From positions 3,756,320-3,820,319 of the forward strand of contig JASSKH010000035.1 of the NCBI GenBank assembly GCA_031763025.1: 64,000 nucleotides of DNA, written 5' to 3'. The translations under genes were made by a program, and so were the position numbers. Under the pieces are notes generated by a model, which saw only the letters and a list, made by a program, of their open reading frames with translations, did not search any database and was not told the DNA's origin. Source of the DNA: Macrocystis pyrifera. Lineage: Eukaryota > Sar > Phaeophyceae > Laminariales > Laminariaceae. This document shows, piece by piece, positions 1-11,800 of this stretch (position 1 is the stretch's first letter; each line of letters begins with the position of its first letter).

Positions 1-514
1 AGGCTACTCGTGTGGGCGATGCTGTCATCGTCGGTTTTTGCCTCTTAAAAGTCCCAAAGGGGTCAAGACCGGAGTGCGATTTGCGTGCAGAGAAGATCGA
101 GGGCTGCCATTGCTGTGACTGCCCAGAAACTATTGTGACACACGAGCTTCAAAACTCTCAGCGTCACGCGGTTGAGCATGAACCCAACAACTTTATATAA
201 TCGCGTCACGGACAGCCCCCTCTTTGTTTTTTCCTTCGTGAGGGAACGAAGTCGTAGTCGTTATATGATACCCCCTCTTCGTGCAAGCTGCCCGGCCCGC
301 CTAGACGGCCCATCCTTGCCACCCACCGTTCGCGTGCACGATCAGTACGCCGCTCGCCGTCGCGTTATGGTCATTGATGATGATGATGTTCTCATAGAGT
401 AGTTCGTTTCCCTGAAATCCTGCCGGTGGTCATTTTGTTGTGTCTGCTCTATGCTTGCTGTGCACGTCTCACTGTGCACATGTAACGGACTCTTTGGCCG
501 TATTGCGCCGCCAG
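1..514. other. left edge, no supported exon
   Basis: I see no exon here that continues the beta-helix protein starting at 515. A 62-residue open frame at 12-200 and a 76-residue frame at 172-402 show no family resemblance. A TATATAA string lies at about 193-199, but nothing shows that it is a promoter. The N-terminal exons of the downstream gene are probably left of the window or hidden here as very short exons. Confidence 0.4.
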
Positions 515-3500
515 ATTTACGACAACTTCCTGAACGGCATGAACCCTCAAGACAACAGCGATGGCATGACGATCTCCGACAACCACGTAAGTGATGCGGC
601 AGTGATGCGGCGTCAGCGGGGGTGTCCCGCTGGTGGCCAAGAGACACACGATGAACCGCCAAACCTAAAACGCAAAAACTCTCCTCGATTGTATTTGTGT
701 TTACAAAGTGTCCGTGGTTTGCCGTTTTCGTCGGTAACCGCTTGGCTCAGAGCACACCCCATATCGATGAGGTTATAGTAGCTTTGGCAGCTGGTCTGTC
801 CACAATGTTGTCGGTGTTTTGGTAACCCGACTTCGTGCAGCGGGCGTCTTTCCTGTGTCTCCTTCTGCACTTGGCGCTCTCACCACCATTCGACCCTCGA
901 ACGCGCATCTCGTTGAAGAAGGGTTTCTACTCCTCCTGCATGGCGTTTGACCTGGACTATTTTTCGCCTGGATGTGAGAATGTGTCGACAAACCTTGTCA
1001 TTTTATGCGCTAAACCCGATCAATGCGTGCTTCCACCCGCGCAGGTGCACGACAACGGATGGCACGGCATCGAATACAGCAAGCGCTGCAAAGGGTAAGC
1101 CATCTGTGCCGCTCACGACTCAAATCCGCTACGAGTATATACGTCAGTTACGATTTCCAAAGTACAGGTGTCGATATGCGGACATTCGCGCTCGTGTGTA
1201 TTTATTTGTAACTGTCGTCAACTTGTGCGCGTTGGTGGAAGCCACTATCAATATTTACAAAACATGGCGAAATTTTCTGTCTGACGGGGCGGATCTCCGC
1301 CTTCACAATTTCTATAAGTTCTCCGGCTTTACCCAGCTCTATTGTAATAAGGTATGCCCTAAAAGTAATACTGAGACATGCCGTACCCACTAGTGTATTT
1401 CAGGCGGCCGTGTAAAATTGGCAACTCAGTTGTGTTTTGCGCGCCCGTATGTGAGTCTAGACACGCCCGCTGTATGCTACGCTTGGCCAGTGACCATACT
1501 GTGTTGTCAAACGTTCATTGAGACGTGTCTGTAAATAGAAGGTCCTTGAGGTAGCACCCAGACGGTTCAATCGAGTAGGGAGAGGGGGGTCGCGATGAGT
1601 TTGCTGCGCGTTGCTTTGATCGGTGAACTCGACGTATTTTAACCGCGACACAGCCTACTAGGGCAGGGTGTCGTTCCTTAAACGTGGCAGTGTTATGAAT
1701 CAAGCACTGAGCATGGCCACAAAGATGCTAGCGGAAAGGTACGTACGGGTACATGATGCAGTAGAATCGTTTCACGAGCCTCCATTGCACCCCCTGGCTT
1801 GTCGAAGCGGTAGTTTCGCATTTCGGCGGGCAATCGCTTGGAAAGCAAGAGCGGGGCCATTTTCGTGCCTCAAATTTCGTCAAGACGCCTTATTTCGACT
1901 GTTATGACGCCACTTTATCTACTAAGTGGTCGGTCTCAACGTTATCGAAGGCATCACTACATCGTCAGCTGGTAAATGGTCAGGTTTCGGTGTCATGGAA
2001 GGCATCACTATGTTGTTGAGCACTGGAAAAAGGCGGTCATTTTTTCTCCCTCTTACTGCTTGCTCCTTCTTAGGGCGCTTGTTTTCGACAACCTGGTGGA
2101 AGACAACGCTCGCGCCGGCATCTTCTTCCACCGCTCCACGGACTACGCGGAAGCTTACGGCAACACATGCAGGCGTAACCTGGAGGGAGACTTCGGCATT
2201 GTGGAGTGCACGGGCGTCACGGTGCACGATAACGTCATGGAGGTCAGTAGGGTCGAGCCGTCTGGTGCGGGAGGGGGTCGAAACATCGACGTGGATTCAA
2301 CCTCACGGCGTACACTCCTCAAGCCCAAGATAAACGCACCATAGTGGTAGCAGCAGTAGCAGCTGCAGCAGGAGGAAAACGGAGCCGATTGCTTGACCCT
2401 ACTAGTGAAGTCTTTGTAGCCTCTCAAGCCCTCAGTTTTAAGCCTGGAGCTTGAGAGACTAATAGATGAGCTTCGCTCGTTTTGCCGAACACGAGGGTCC
2501 GATCTGCTGCTTCTTCTTGCTGGTCCCGTTGAGTTGCGTTGGTTTTGGGCATGAGGAGTGTGCATCGCGAAGTGCATGCAGCCACGTTGGGGGTCTCGAG
2601 AGGCGCGTGACTTCCGGTCGAGATTTTCTTGTCATGCCAAGAGCGTTGTGTATCCTTGCAACAAGCACCGGCAAGAACACGGCTCAATCAAATCGCTATA
2701 TTGAGATATACGGACGCTGTTCTTTCTTAAGTACCACAGTACCTTTGCGGCGCTTCTTTTGACAGCGTAGATTGCCCCCATTGGTTAGGTCTATCTACGA
2801 CATTCCCAGATAGCGGCAGTAAGACAGACCTGCCAGGTACGTGGCATTTTCTATTTAATGCGACGCGAGTTGGGGATAAAATCTACCTGCCTTACTCCGG
2901 AAAGATTTCTATGGTGCGCCATTTTTGTTCTTGGAGAACTCGCGGATAGCCGGTTTTTTAGTAGTACTCATCTTGAGCACATACTCGAACGACAGCGTCC
3001 GATTCCCCTCCCTACGACGACACTCTAGCGCTCCGTCACCACCGCCATGGCCAACTTTTGTTTGCTTTCGAATGTTCCCTCCACCAGGGGGGCAAGTACG
3101 GCATCCGATTGAGCCTTGGGGCACAGGAGTGCGACGTGTATGACAACGTCATGTCCGACAGCTTCCGTTACGGCGTGTTCTTCTACCGCGGCAGCGACGA
3201 GGCAGAGGTAAGTTACACTATTTTTATTGTACATAGTTCTTGCACGCTGTAGGAACGGTATCGTCGGTGCAAAGCGGGAATTCCGGTCACGCCCCGGCAC
3301 ACAGCCTGTGCGCCTTCCGTATGACGGATCCCCCGTCCCTTCCCGGCGCCGCAGCGCTACAACAGGTGGTGGTGTTTGGGACAGCCGAAACAATGAAAGT
3401 ACTCAGTTCGGTAAACTCTACAGCTAGTTCGACAAGCCATACCATTATTCCGGTACTATTGTAGACAACCGTTTTGAATAGTGTTGAACCCGAACGGAAA

Positions 3501-4510
3501 CCATTGCTGCATGTATTTGTCAGCCAGCTACAAATTTAGTGGAATAGTAGGAAACCCACCGAGACTATGCTCGAGGACACCCGCCCTGGGGGTTTTGTGG
3601 CGGCCGTGCCTCCGAGGGTACTTAAGTCTACCGGTCGGCCACGCAGGAAAATTAGCGAGTGAGTAAACGGGTTTTCATCGCGAATAACACAAAAGAGGGG
3701 CGCGAGAATGGACCCAGCTTAAAACATTGCTAGGAGGGAGTCACGTTTCCCGCGCCAAAGGTTTGTGATGATGTTAATGTTCCGTCGAGCGGCACGCAGC
3801 CGGAAGGTAGGTTTGAGTGCTCGTGCGAGTGACGTTCCGAGCGCCTCTTGCCCACCCTGATTTGTTTGTGGCGTGCATCGCTTTTTTTACCAACCGTGGT
3901 CGGCGTGCGCGCGACAACGACGTACTTGACGCGTTATACTCATGGCTATATTATACATGCCTGTGATATCGGATTATCTTGTACCAAATATCAATATCCT
4001 GTATCGGATCACGGAGCCCAACATCGAACGTCGAATTAACATAGCACGGTGTCTTCCAACAGATCGAACGGTGTATCGAACGTTCCCATGCGATACGAAC
4101 CATCGCTACAGCACTACGGGTAATACTGGTAGATCAACTCATTGAGGTTCCACGCAATTGCACGTGCAGGCAGCGTTTTGATAGTGGCCCCACACCGCAC
4201 CTCTCCACCCACCCCCGCCCTGGCCTCGTACAAACGAAACTCGCAGGCTTCCGCGGATTGGGACGGACGCCCTCGCCTAAACTACATCAGAAACAACAAA
4301 ATTTCTGACCCCTTGGAAGGCAAGGGTGTGGCGGTGACGGGGTCGGACGACAACTTCATCATCGATAACGAGTTTATCGGCATCGACTCTCTGCGCTTCG
4401 ACGACGCTCAAAACACCCTTGTGACGGGAAACATCCTGCCCGACGGGGTGAAGTTTACGTTGGACGACGGAGCTACTCTTGCCGACGGATCCCAATCGGA
4501 TACCGACTAG
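515..4510 (+). CDS. mannuronan C-5-epimerase-like beta-helix protein, 5' partial, five exons
   Basis: Enzymes of this family convert beta-D-mannuronate to alpha-L-guluronate inside alginate, a brown-algal wall polymer. Exons by phase and consensus: 515-586, 1045-1094, 2074-2242, 3088-3207, 4247-4510 (stop TAG). Donors are GTAAGT, GTAAGC, GTCAGT and GTAAGT; every acceptor is AG, and the phases (0, 2, 0, 0) agree across all four junctions, giving 224 residues. The product has the repeating NxVxDN / GI-x-hydrophobic ladder of a parallel beta-helix (for example HDNGWHGIEYSKRC, VHDNVM, VYDNVM, YIRNNKI, FIIDNEF). Typical family members are longer, so the N-terminal coils are missing from the window. 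In bacterial AlgE/AlgG the active site contains Y-G-x-D-P-H; the matching stretch here reads NGMNPQDNSDG, so the expected Tyr, Asp and His appear to be Asn, Asn and Gln. It may be an inactive or altered paralogue. Family assignment is strong; activity is doubtful. Confidence 0.82.
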
Positions 4511-5159
4511 GTGCACGTCGAACGCATGCATGCAACTGTTTTGGTTGTCTTGCGGTCACGGTGATCGGCGACCCTCCTTCCTGGGGCACTGCGCTTTCAC
4601 GCTTTGAGAAACGGCATAGCGTCATGGAGGTTTCGCAAGGCAGCGGCCGGCTGCCTGTTCAGCTGATTTGGGGTATTGCGTGACGTTTTAAGGAATGGCG
4701 TAGCGCAGTGATTTCGCGGGCAGGGGGCGGCTGCTCTTCTAACTGTTGTTTTTTTTCTCTCTTCGCTTCGCCCGAAACCGGAAGGAGGCGAGGTGTGGCT
4801 CGATTTCGATGACGCGCGCCTGTTCTGCTGTGTACAGATCGCGGGAAGGTGTAACTTGACGTTGCCGAGGAAAAAAAGAAGAGATATGTCGTGATATGTG
4901 TGTAAGATGGGCATCCATTGTGTTGCGTGCGAGAGATATGTGGAACATGGATGTGACCTGGACGACGTTTAGACTGGGATATTTCAGGATGCGTCTGCAT
5001 GTCGGCAACGAGCATTAACGTTGGCGCGACAACGGAGGAAGTTAGCCGCCGCGCGTTGTCTTCGTTGCTTTCTTAACTTGTTGGTCTCCAAGTTGTTTTT
5101 CTCCCACTTCGCGCGGCGAGCTTAACATTGTGTATCGGCACACACCTGAAAGGAGGGTG
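4511..5159 (+). other. 3' flank / probable 3' UTR of the epimerase-like gene
   Basis: There is no convincing coding sequence. Brown-algal 3' UTRs are long, so part of this is probably transcribed with the gene upstream. Minus-strand open frames of 89-118 residues at 4597-5015 have no recognisable domain. Confidence 0.4.
4600..4745. repeat. two-copy degenerate tandem repeat, about 75-bp unit
   Basis: The segment from TTTGAGAAACGGCATAGCG recurs as TTTAAGGAATGGCGTAGCG. Both copies run through a TTTCGC, GGCAG, GGC-GGCTGC series and end near a TTC-CTG motif. It looks like an old tandem duplication in the 3' flank. Confidence 0.5.
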
Positions 5160-5765
5160 TGATATGTAATATGTGTAGAACTCTACGCCCGTCGTGTTGC
5201 TTCGGCTGTTTGGTGAGTTGTACGTATTCAAGGAGGAAGCTCTCCGGTCGGCCCTACGACCGGCCAGTGCTTTGTTGGTGTTCCCTGCACACCGTAGATG
5301 ATACCGTTTTGTATTGCGGCGCACAGCAGCGTTTGCGTTTGGGTGACCCTTTTATCTGTCTATTTGCCCTTCTTTCAGAGTATTACCGCGCTAAGTATAA
5401 CTTCGGCGCCCAGAACCGAGAGGGCGGTTTGGTGTGTTTGCGGTCTATGTGGAGCTGTGCACCTGTTGTTCTGCTTCGAGTGATGTTTAGTGCGTTCTGT
5501 CCCAGGCGGGAGTTCTTTCGACGACCCAGCGACCGGCTTTTGCTTGTTGGTGCACCCGTCACCCCGTAGATTACGATCATGTTGCACTTCGGTACACAGC
5601 GGTTGTTGTGGCGTGGAAGCGGGATTTATTCCGGCGGTCTCACTGCTGTCGGCCGATGTTTGTTGGTGTACCCTATATACAGCAGATTCTGACAGTGCGC
5701 TGCGGTGCATAGCGTTAGGCGGGCGCTTTATTAATTTGTTTGCCACCCTTTGGAAGGGTTACTGT
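5160..5765. repeat. degenerate direct repeats, about 270-bp unit, two units plus a partial third
   Basis: Three blocks share the same order of motifs: a CGGCC/CGACC-rich start, then GTTGGTG followed by CACC or CCC, then GTAGAT/GCAGAT, then GCGGCGCACAGCAGCG or a variant of it. They sit at about 5240-5370, 5510-5620 and 5640-5750. The first two also share an upstream half (TGTTGCTTCGGCTG against TGTTCTGCTTCGAGTG). The copies are strongly diverged. No conserved reading frame was found. Confidence 0.55.
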
Positions 5766-5817
5766 CACCTAGGTTTGAGCAAACATCGACCTAGGTCAGA
5801 AGAGATTTTAGGGTTCA

Positions 5818-6195
5818 GTTAGCTAGCCTGTTTTTTAGTCTCAAGCGCTACTCCTTTCAGTCCTCCATAGCTGTTAAGTTATAGTTAGCTAGCCTACTTT
5901 TTAGTTTAGTCTCAAGCACTACTACTATCATAGTCTTCCGGTGAAACCTCTGTAGATATATGCCATTCGATGCTTATTAATGATCTATGCACCAGGTACG
6001 ATGTTGTGTGGCATCGATTAAGCGGTCTAATAATAATAACTAATACGCCTATATAAGGTAACGTGTACCCTTCACTTAGTCCGGCAAGTCATCGAAATTG
6101 ACTGCCCGCAGCTGGCGTTACGAAAAGTTATCACTTGGGACACTCGACACTCGACACTCGAATCGTTTCCCCCCCACCCCTACAACAGTGGCGAC
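5818..6195 (+). mobile_element. possible LTR-like relic with short internal duplication
   Basis: AGTTAGCTAGCCT begins two copies of an approximately 50-bp sequence at 5818 and 5884. A TATATAAGG string follows at about 6051. The stretch ends in a C-rich run and ACAACAGTGGCGACC at about 6181, which resembles the LTR-end and primer-binding layout of Ty3/gypsy-type elements. No partner LTR was found, so this is a tentative fossil call. Confidence 0.25.
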
Positions 6196-7344
6196 CAAGA
6201 TTGTCCTCAGCGACCACACCGAACGATCCTGTGTGGTTGATATTGACCGTCAACCGATCCTTTTATGTGAGGTAACGACGCATCAAGGCTGTTATGCATC
6301 GGTTGCAAGAAACACCCACGATGATGTGTCTATGTAGTGCTCGGGCGGCGAGGTGACTGAGGTCGCAGCTCGTAGGGTTCTGTGAGCATGCACCAAGTTT
6401 CTGCACAACATACACAGCAGTAGCCGAAATTTAGACTTTTCAGACTACCTGGTATTATTTTTCAAGCCTGCGTGCTCATGTCGCGATCAAAAAGACAGCT
6501 CATGCACGGAGAAAAATAATCGGCATTGCTGACGACAACAATTGAAAAAAAATGGCAGACGCACGAAATAAGTCAACAAGATGTGTCTGTAAAGAGTTGC
6601 TCGCTCGTATAGTTCGTCGTCCACTCTGTCGCTGTTGCCCAGGGAAGTCGCTGCTGAACCCTGTTTGGTGCCAGCTCTTTGCACTTTGGGCAATGGCCGT
6701 TTCTTGTCAATGTTTTGCCAATCTTGATGCCTCGAATATCTGAAACCTTGTGTTGGCGCACCCTTGACATTCAGAAGCTGCAAGTTGCCAAACGTTGTTT
6801 TTAGTCCCTGCCATATATTTCATAACTTCGAAAATATAGGTAAAAGCGTAATAATCTCTCTGGCGCTCTGCAATATATCAACATAAGTGATACCAGGTAT
6901 GATATTGCTCGATAAAGGCGTTGCGGATATATTGGGACCCGAGAAAGTATAGGCCCGTGAATGGAAGTTTTTTCGCGTCGGGAAGAGAGTTCATGGTAAG
7001 GCTATAGCGGGCCCCTCCCCCGGGCGGCTTCTCGAGTCGGGAATAGAGTTCATGGTATGGCTGGCTGACCCCTCCCCACTATGTTGGTCCATACAGCGTC
7101 CACTGAGAACATGCTACTACACCTGTAGCAAAAGCCAGACTTACCAAAAACAAAAATTCTTACCCTCCGGAAGGACTGTGTATACACAGTGAAACGTAAC
7201 AGATGAAGCTGCAGCACCACACCGTGGAGCCACTTGAGAAAAAGCCTCAAGAAAATATATCCCCCTACCAGGTAGGTTTGACATCGCGGAACCACTACAG
7301 TTGTGGCAAAACTGAAGGGAAACATATCAGCGGAACCTGTACTG
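6196..7344. other. intergenic, no supported gene
   Basis: Only short open frames occur (at most 98 residues), none with a recognisable domain. The stretch contains three exact copies of the nonamer TACCWGGTA at 6446, 6891 and 7266, and a direct duplication at about 6978-7078. Confidence 0.4.
6978..7078. repeat. tandem duplication, about 60-bp unit
   Basis: The unit starting TCGGGAAGAGAGTTCATGGT recurs as TCGGGAATAGAGTTCATGGT. Both units run into CCCCTCCCC. Confidence 0.6.
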
Positions 7345-7453
7345 TATTGCGGGGGATCATAGTAGATAGGACCTACGGTACACACCAAAACCTATATGTT
7401 TACCTATTTTTACTAACAATAATTGGTCCTATTTACTTTGGTCCCCCGTAATA
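7345..7453. mobile_element. 109-bp MITE, copy 1 of 3
   Basis: Its terminal inverted repeats of about 29 bp begin TATTGCGGGGG on the left; the right end read in reverse begins TATTACGGGGG. Both continue to AGATAGGACC or its variant. The interior is A+T-rich and has no coding capacity. Copies at 38448-38556 and 41993-42103 have the same ends and nearly the same length, so this is a short non-autonomous DNA transposon family. Confidence 0.85.
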
Positions 7454-8027
7454 GTATGTAGTCGTAGCATCGTCGGGAGAATTTGGGGGGTTGAATTCCG
7501 GCCGCACGTGTAAATAAATAATGCGATTGACGCCCGGCTCCGCGTTGCATTTTCGAGGTAGTATCAACGTGCACGACGATTTTTCGTACGGGCTTTCTTT
7601 CCGGCTTTGTTTGGGTTCAGCGCCTACTCCCAAGTCGGTTTGTAAGCTTGGTACGGTGTTGTAAGTGTTAACATTTGTGCGTCGAAGGCTAACAAAATTC
7701 CCCGCCACACAGACAGATGCTAGTCTGTCATCTGCTGATCACGGGCGCCGCAATCAAGTGTAGCGATCGTCCTCCAGGAATGGTTTTTCCCTTTCACAGC
7801 CGACGCCTCGGTGGCAATCTGAATTTCATCGCAACCCTGTCAAGAGCATCGCCCAACGGAACGAATCCGTCGATCCGCATCCTCTCTGCGCACAAGAAAA
7901 AATGCCTGACCGATTCCTCTTCATTTTTGGCGAAGTTGTTGCGGTCGATACCCCACTCCGTCATCAACGATCCCCCGCTGTCCGTAGAACCCCTTGTCCA
8001 TACATGCTGCTCGCTCGCAAGCGTTTC
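7454..8027. other. intergenic sequence left of the copia element
   Basis: A 109-residue open frame at 7717-8046 runs into the LTR and has no recognisable domain. I see no gene here. Confidence 0.4.
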
Positions 8028-8433
8028 TGTTAAGAATATTCGATGATACCCCTGCATAGTAGGCTGCAGAGATTGGCGCTGTCAGTCTTTCAACTGACCG
8101 AGCAGATACGCTGTGTGTCGAGGGTGTGAAGAATGTATGACCCTTGAAAAAGGCCGCTTCAGGGCAATAAAGGCTTAGGACGATGAACTGTGGAAAGTTC
8201 CGATGTGGTTTGACGAGTGAACGTGGGGTGTGTGCAAACACTCCAGTTCCTCAATCTTGGTGGCCTCTTACAGCAACGTCTATCGACGGCTTGTGGCTGC
8301 AACTCGTCGACTACAAGATTTGCTGAAAGGTAATCTAAATATCCCGTTGCTCATAATGCGGTGTAATTAGTTGAACCGCAACTTACGAAGCATTGGCTCA
8401 ATAGGCTACGTACATACTGCCTAATTCTTAACA
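8028..8433 (-). repeat. 3' LTR of the copia fossil
   Basis: This 406-bp repeat is paired with 14148-14553. Its ends form the inverted repeat TGTTAAGAAT / ATTCTTAACA. It lies downstream of the RNase H part on the minus strand. Confidence 0.93.
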
Positions 8434-8474
8434 CTCACCCTCAATGCAAGTCGCAATGCATAAACGATGAACAT

Positions 8475-8660
8475 CCCAGGGCGATAGAACACGGCTAAAG
8501 TCCTGATCATGGCTAACGATCACCAGCACTTGTTGGAAGCGATAGAAAGTATGCTAAAGCGCCGATCATGGCTAACGATCACCAGCACTCGTCGGAAGCG
8601 ACAGAAACATTACTAAAGTACCGATCATGGCTAACGATCGCCAGTACTTGTTGGAAGCAA
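8475..8660. repeat. three tandem repeats of about 64 bp beside the 3' LTR
   Basis: Three units each contain GATCATGGCTAACGATC, then CCAG and ACTTGTTGGAAGC or a variant, then a short spacer with CTAAAG. They lie between the RNase H part and the 3' LTR of the copia fossil, so they belong to its 3' untranslated part. Confidence 0.8.
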
Positions 8661-8803
8661 CGCTACTTCTTCACTTGAACACTGATATGTATACAAAACC
8701 ATAAAGCTTGTGCAGTGTAACTCCCCCATTCCCGCGAAAGTAGCATGTAAAGACAATCAGCAAACAGAACCCCTACGGTTTGATCATTTGAACTTTATCA
8801 CTT

Positions 8804-11800
8804 TCAGGCCCTGAATTCGCTGATCAACTTGAGGAGGTACCGCTGCCTTTGCTTACTGAGATGCTTCGTGCCAATGTCAGCAAGCTGGTCCTCTGATTTG
8901 ACATATTTGACTGTGATTCTGCCCTCCTTGACAAGTTCCTGGATGAAGAAGTACCGTAGAGCCACGTGCTTTACCCGCGAACTGTAGGTCCGATTTCCGG
9001 CGACGTGCAGAGCCGAGGTGTTGTCGATATACAGTGGTACGCTGTCGAAGCGCGTGCCGAATCCCAGTTCCTTCATCATGTTAGAGCAGAACACCGCTTC
9101 CTTCATCGCTAGCGCTGCGGCCGCGAGTTCTGTGTCCATAGTGGATTGCGCTATCAGTCCCTGCAGCCCCACCGGGAATCTAACCGAGGCGTTCGCAAGG
9201 AAGACAATACACAAGGACATCGATTTGCCGTTATCCGGGTGTTGCCCCAATTTACGTCGGAGAACGCAGTCAACTTGAAGCCACCTTGCTTGTACGTGAT
9301 GGAGAAATCCACCGTTCCGGCCAGGTAGAGAAGTAGGTGTTTGGCTGCCGCCATGTGAGCTTTGGACGGTTTAGACATCGCCCTTGCCAGTTGATTGACG
9401 GCGTGTATGATGTCGTGGCGAGTCACCCGTGATGGCCTGGAAACGCTGTTTCTCCTCCTTACTTAGAAGCCTCTCCTCCGGCTGGTCCAGCGACAGCTCT
9501 TTTCCCACACCAGGCGTGTACGTTGAATTTCAGTTTGCCATACCGTACCGCTCCAGCAGGGACTTGGTATATTTCTCCTGGGTGATGGTCACCGTCCCCT
9601 TCTCGCGGTCACGGGTAGTACCCATGCCGAGCACGAGTGATACGTCTCCCATTTCCGTCATTGAGATACGACTCATGAGCTTCTGCTTGATCCGCCTCAG
9701 CACTAGGACGTCTTTTCCGAGCTAGAGAACGTCGTCGACACACAGAGTCAAGAAATAAACGGCACCGCACTCCGAGTAGGTGTAGACGCACGGGTCCGAT
9801 TTGACACTTTTGAAGCCAATTTCCACCAGATGTTTGTCGATCGTGTTCCACCAAATAATCGGGCTCTGGCGGAGGCCGTATAGGCTTTTCAACCGCCTCA
9901 TTACCAGTGGGACTCCGTTTCCGTCGAATTTCTCGTATCCGGGAGCCATCTTGACGTACACTTCCTCTGTGACATCGGCGTTCAGAAAGGCGGTGTTGTA
10001 GTCTAGCTGCCAACACTCCAGATTGTAATCCGCCGCTATTGCCAGCACCATACAGATGCTCTGGAGCCTGCAGACGGGGGCAAACGTGCTGCCGCAATCA
10101 ATGCCCGGCAATTGCCCCCATCCTAGTACCACAACGCGTATCTTGTGTGATTTGTCCGCCTTGACCTTGTAAACCCATCTACTGCCGATAATCTTGTGTC
10201 CCGCGGGGACAGAGGTCGCCGGCAGGAGGGTGTAGACATTGTTCTTTTTCAGGTTTGCCATTCCCTTTGTCCGAAGTCGCTTTCCACTGAGCTTTAGATG
10301 GTAGAGTCATGGCCTCTTTAAAGGTGTTTGGAGTTATTTCCGCATTCTCCCCGGCCGAACAGCTTTGTATGGTCGTCGCGGCGTAAGCGTATTCCACGGC
10401 AGAATCTGCTCGGTACGTCTCATGCGCGATATCCGGCAGGGTTTCCTTGATATAGAGCCTCAGCCCACGGAGCTCATACAGCACGGGCCCGGTGGCGATT
10501 GCCGCTAGGTGAGCAGAATCTGAACGGTTGTGAACGTGACGCCTCGCAAATGATTGTGCTGCAGTGCCGGCACGTGTAACCGAAGGAGTCGCTTCTTGAC
10601 GCGAATGTCCCCGCTGTTGAAGCAGCTGTGATGCAGCCAGTGGTGTTCCCAGGGACTCTCGGGCGGGTGATATCGCCTACTCCTGTGGTTCGAGAACAAC
10701 CTCCTTCGAAACCCCTTAGACAGGTTCTCCCCCAGGCATCGCCCCTTCTTGCGGTGGTCCTGCAGCTCCTCCGTCAAGTGTGTCCCTCCTAGTGATCTCG
10801 CTGATCCGCTCCAAGAGTTCAGCCACCAGTGGATTGTTTGAGAGCCCGCCGACGGCGATGTGGTCAGCAGAAGCATCGGGAAGCGATTCCAACACGGAAG
10901 AGTAATCGCGAAGATTACGTAGAAAGTCGTCGTCTGTGCTGTCGTTGTGGTCGTTCATGACGCTGCAGGCGGACTAATCTGCTGCGAAGTTTCTTCCAAC
11001 GGTGGCGGGAATAGGCGCGATGGTGTCTCGATGAAGACGACGTTCCGGCTCTCCATAATGCGCCGGGTGCCCGGATTGTACACTCGATAGCTTTTTCTGT
11101 TGTTGCTGTACCCAACCAATCGTCCTTCCACCGCCTTGAGTTCAAGCTATCTGGAGTAGGTCTCAATATGCACGAAGGCCCGGGCACCGATGACTCGAAG
11201 AAGTCTCAGATCCGACTCCGTTCCGTGTAGCATTTTGTACGGAGACTGCATGCCGATTGCAGAGTGCGGCACCCTGTTGCCCAGAAACGCCGCCGTGAAC
11301 ATCAATTCTCCCCACAGAAACTTTGGCAGCTCGCTGTCGGCAAGCATACACCGCACCATAGCTGCAAGAGTTCTTCCAACGCGTTCGGACATGCCAAAAT
11401 TTGCTGTGGCGTATTGGTGCTGGCGTACTCGAGCGACACTCCCGTCTGAAGGCAATAGTCCTGGAACTCCTTGCGGATGAATTCACCTCCTTTGTCGCCC
11501 TCAACCGCTCGACGCGGAATCCACTTGAAATCACCACAGATTGTACGAATACCTGAAATGAGCTGAGAGCGTCGTGCTTGGACTTCGGCAAATAAGTCTC
11601 GGTCCACTTGGTGTACTCATCGGAAATCTTTGTGATGTATTTGTAGCCCCCGAGGGCCTCTGGGGTTAAAGGTCCCATAAGGTCGGCGAAAACGAGTTGG
11701 AAAGGGAGTTTAACCTCGTGATCGGCGGTCTTGCGATGAGCCAGCTGGTGACTCTTGCCCACGGCGCACACACCGCAGTCTGGCACAGGCCCCTCGAAAC

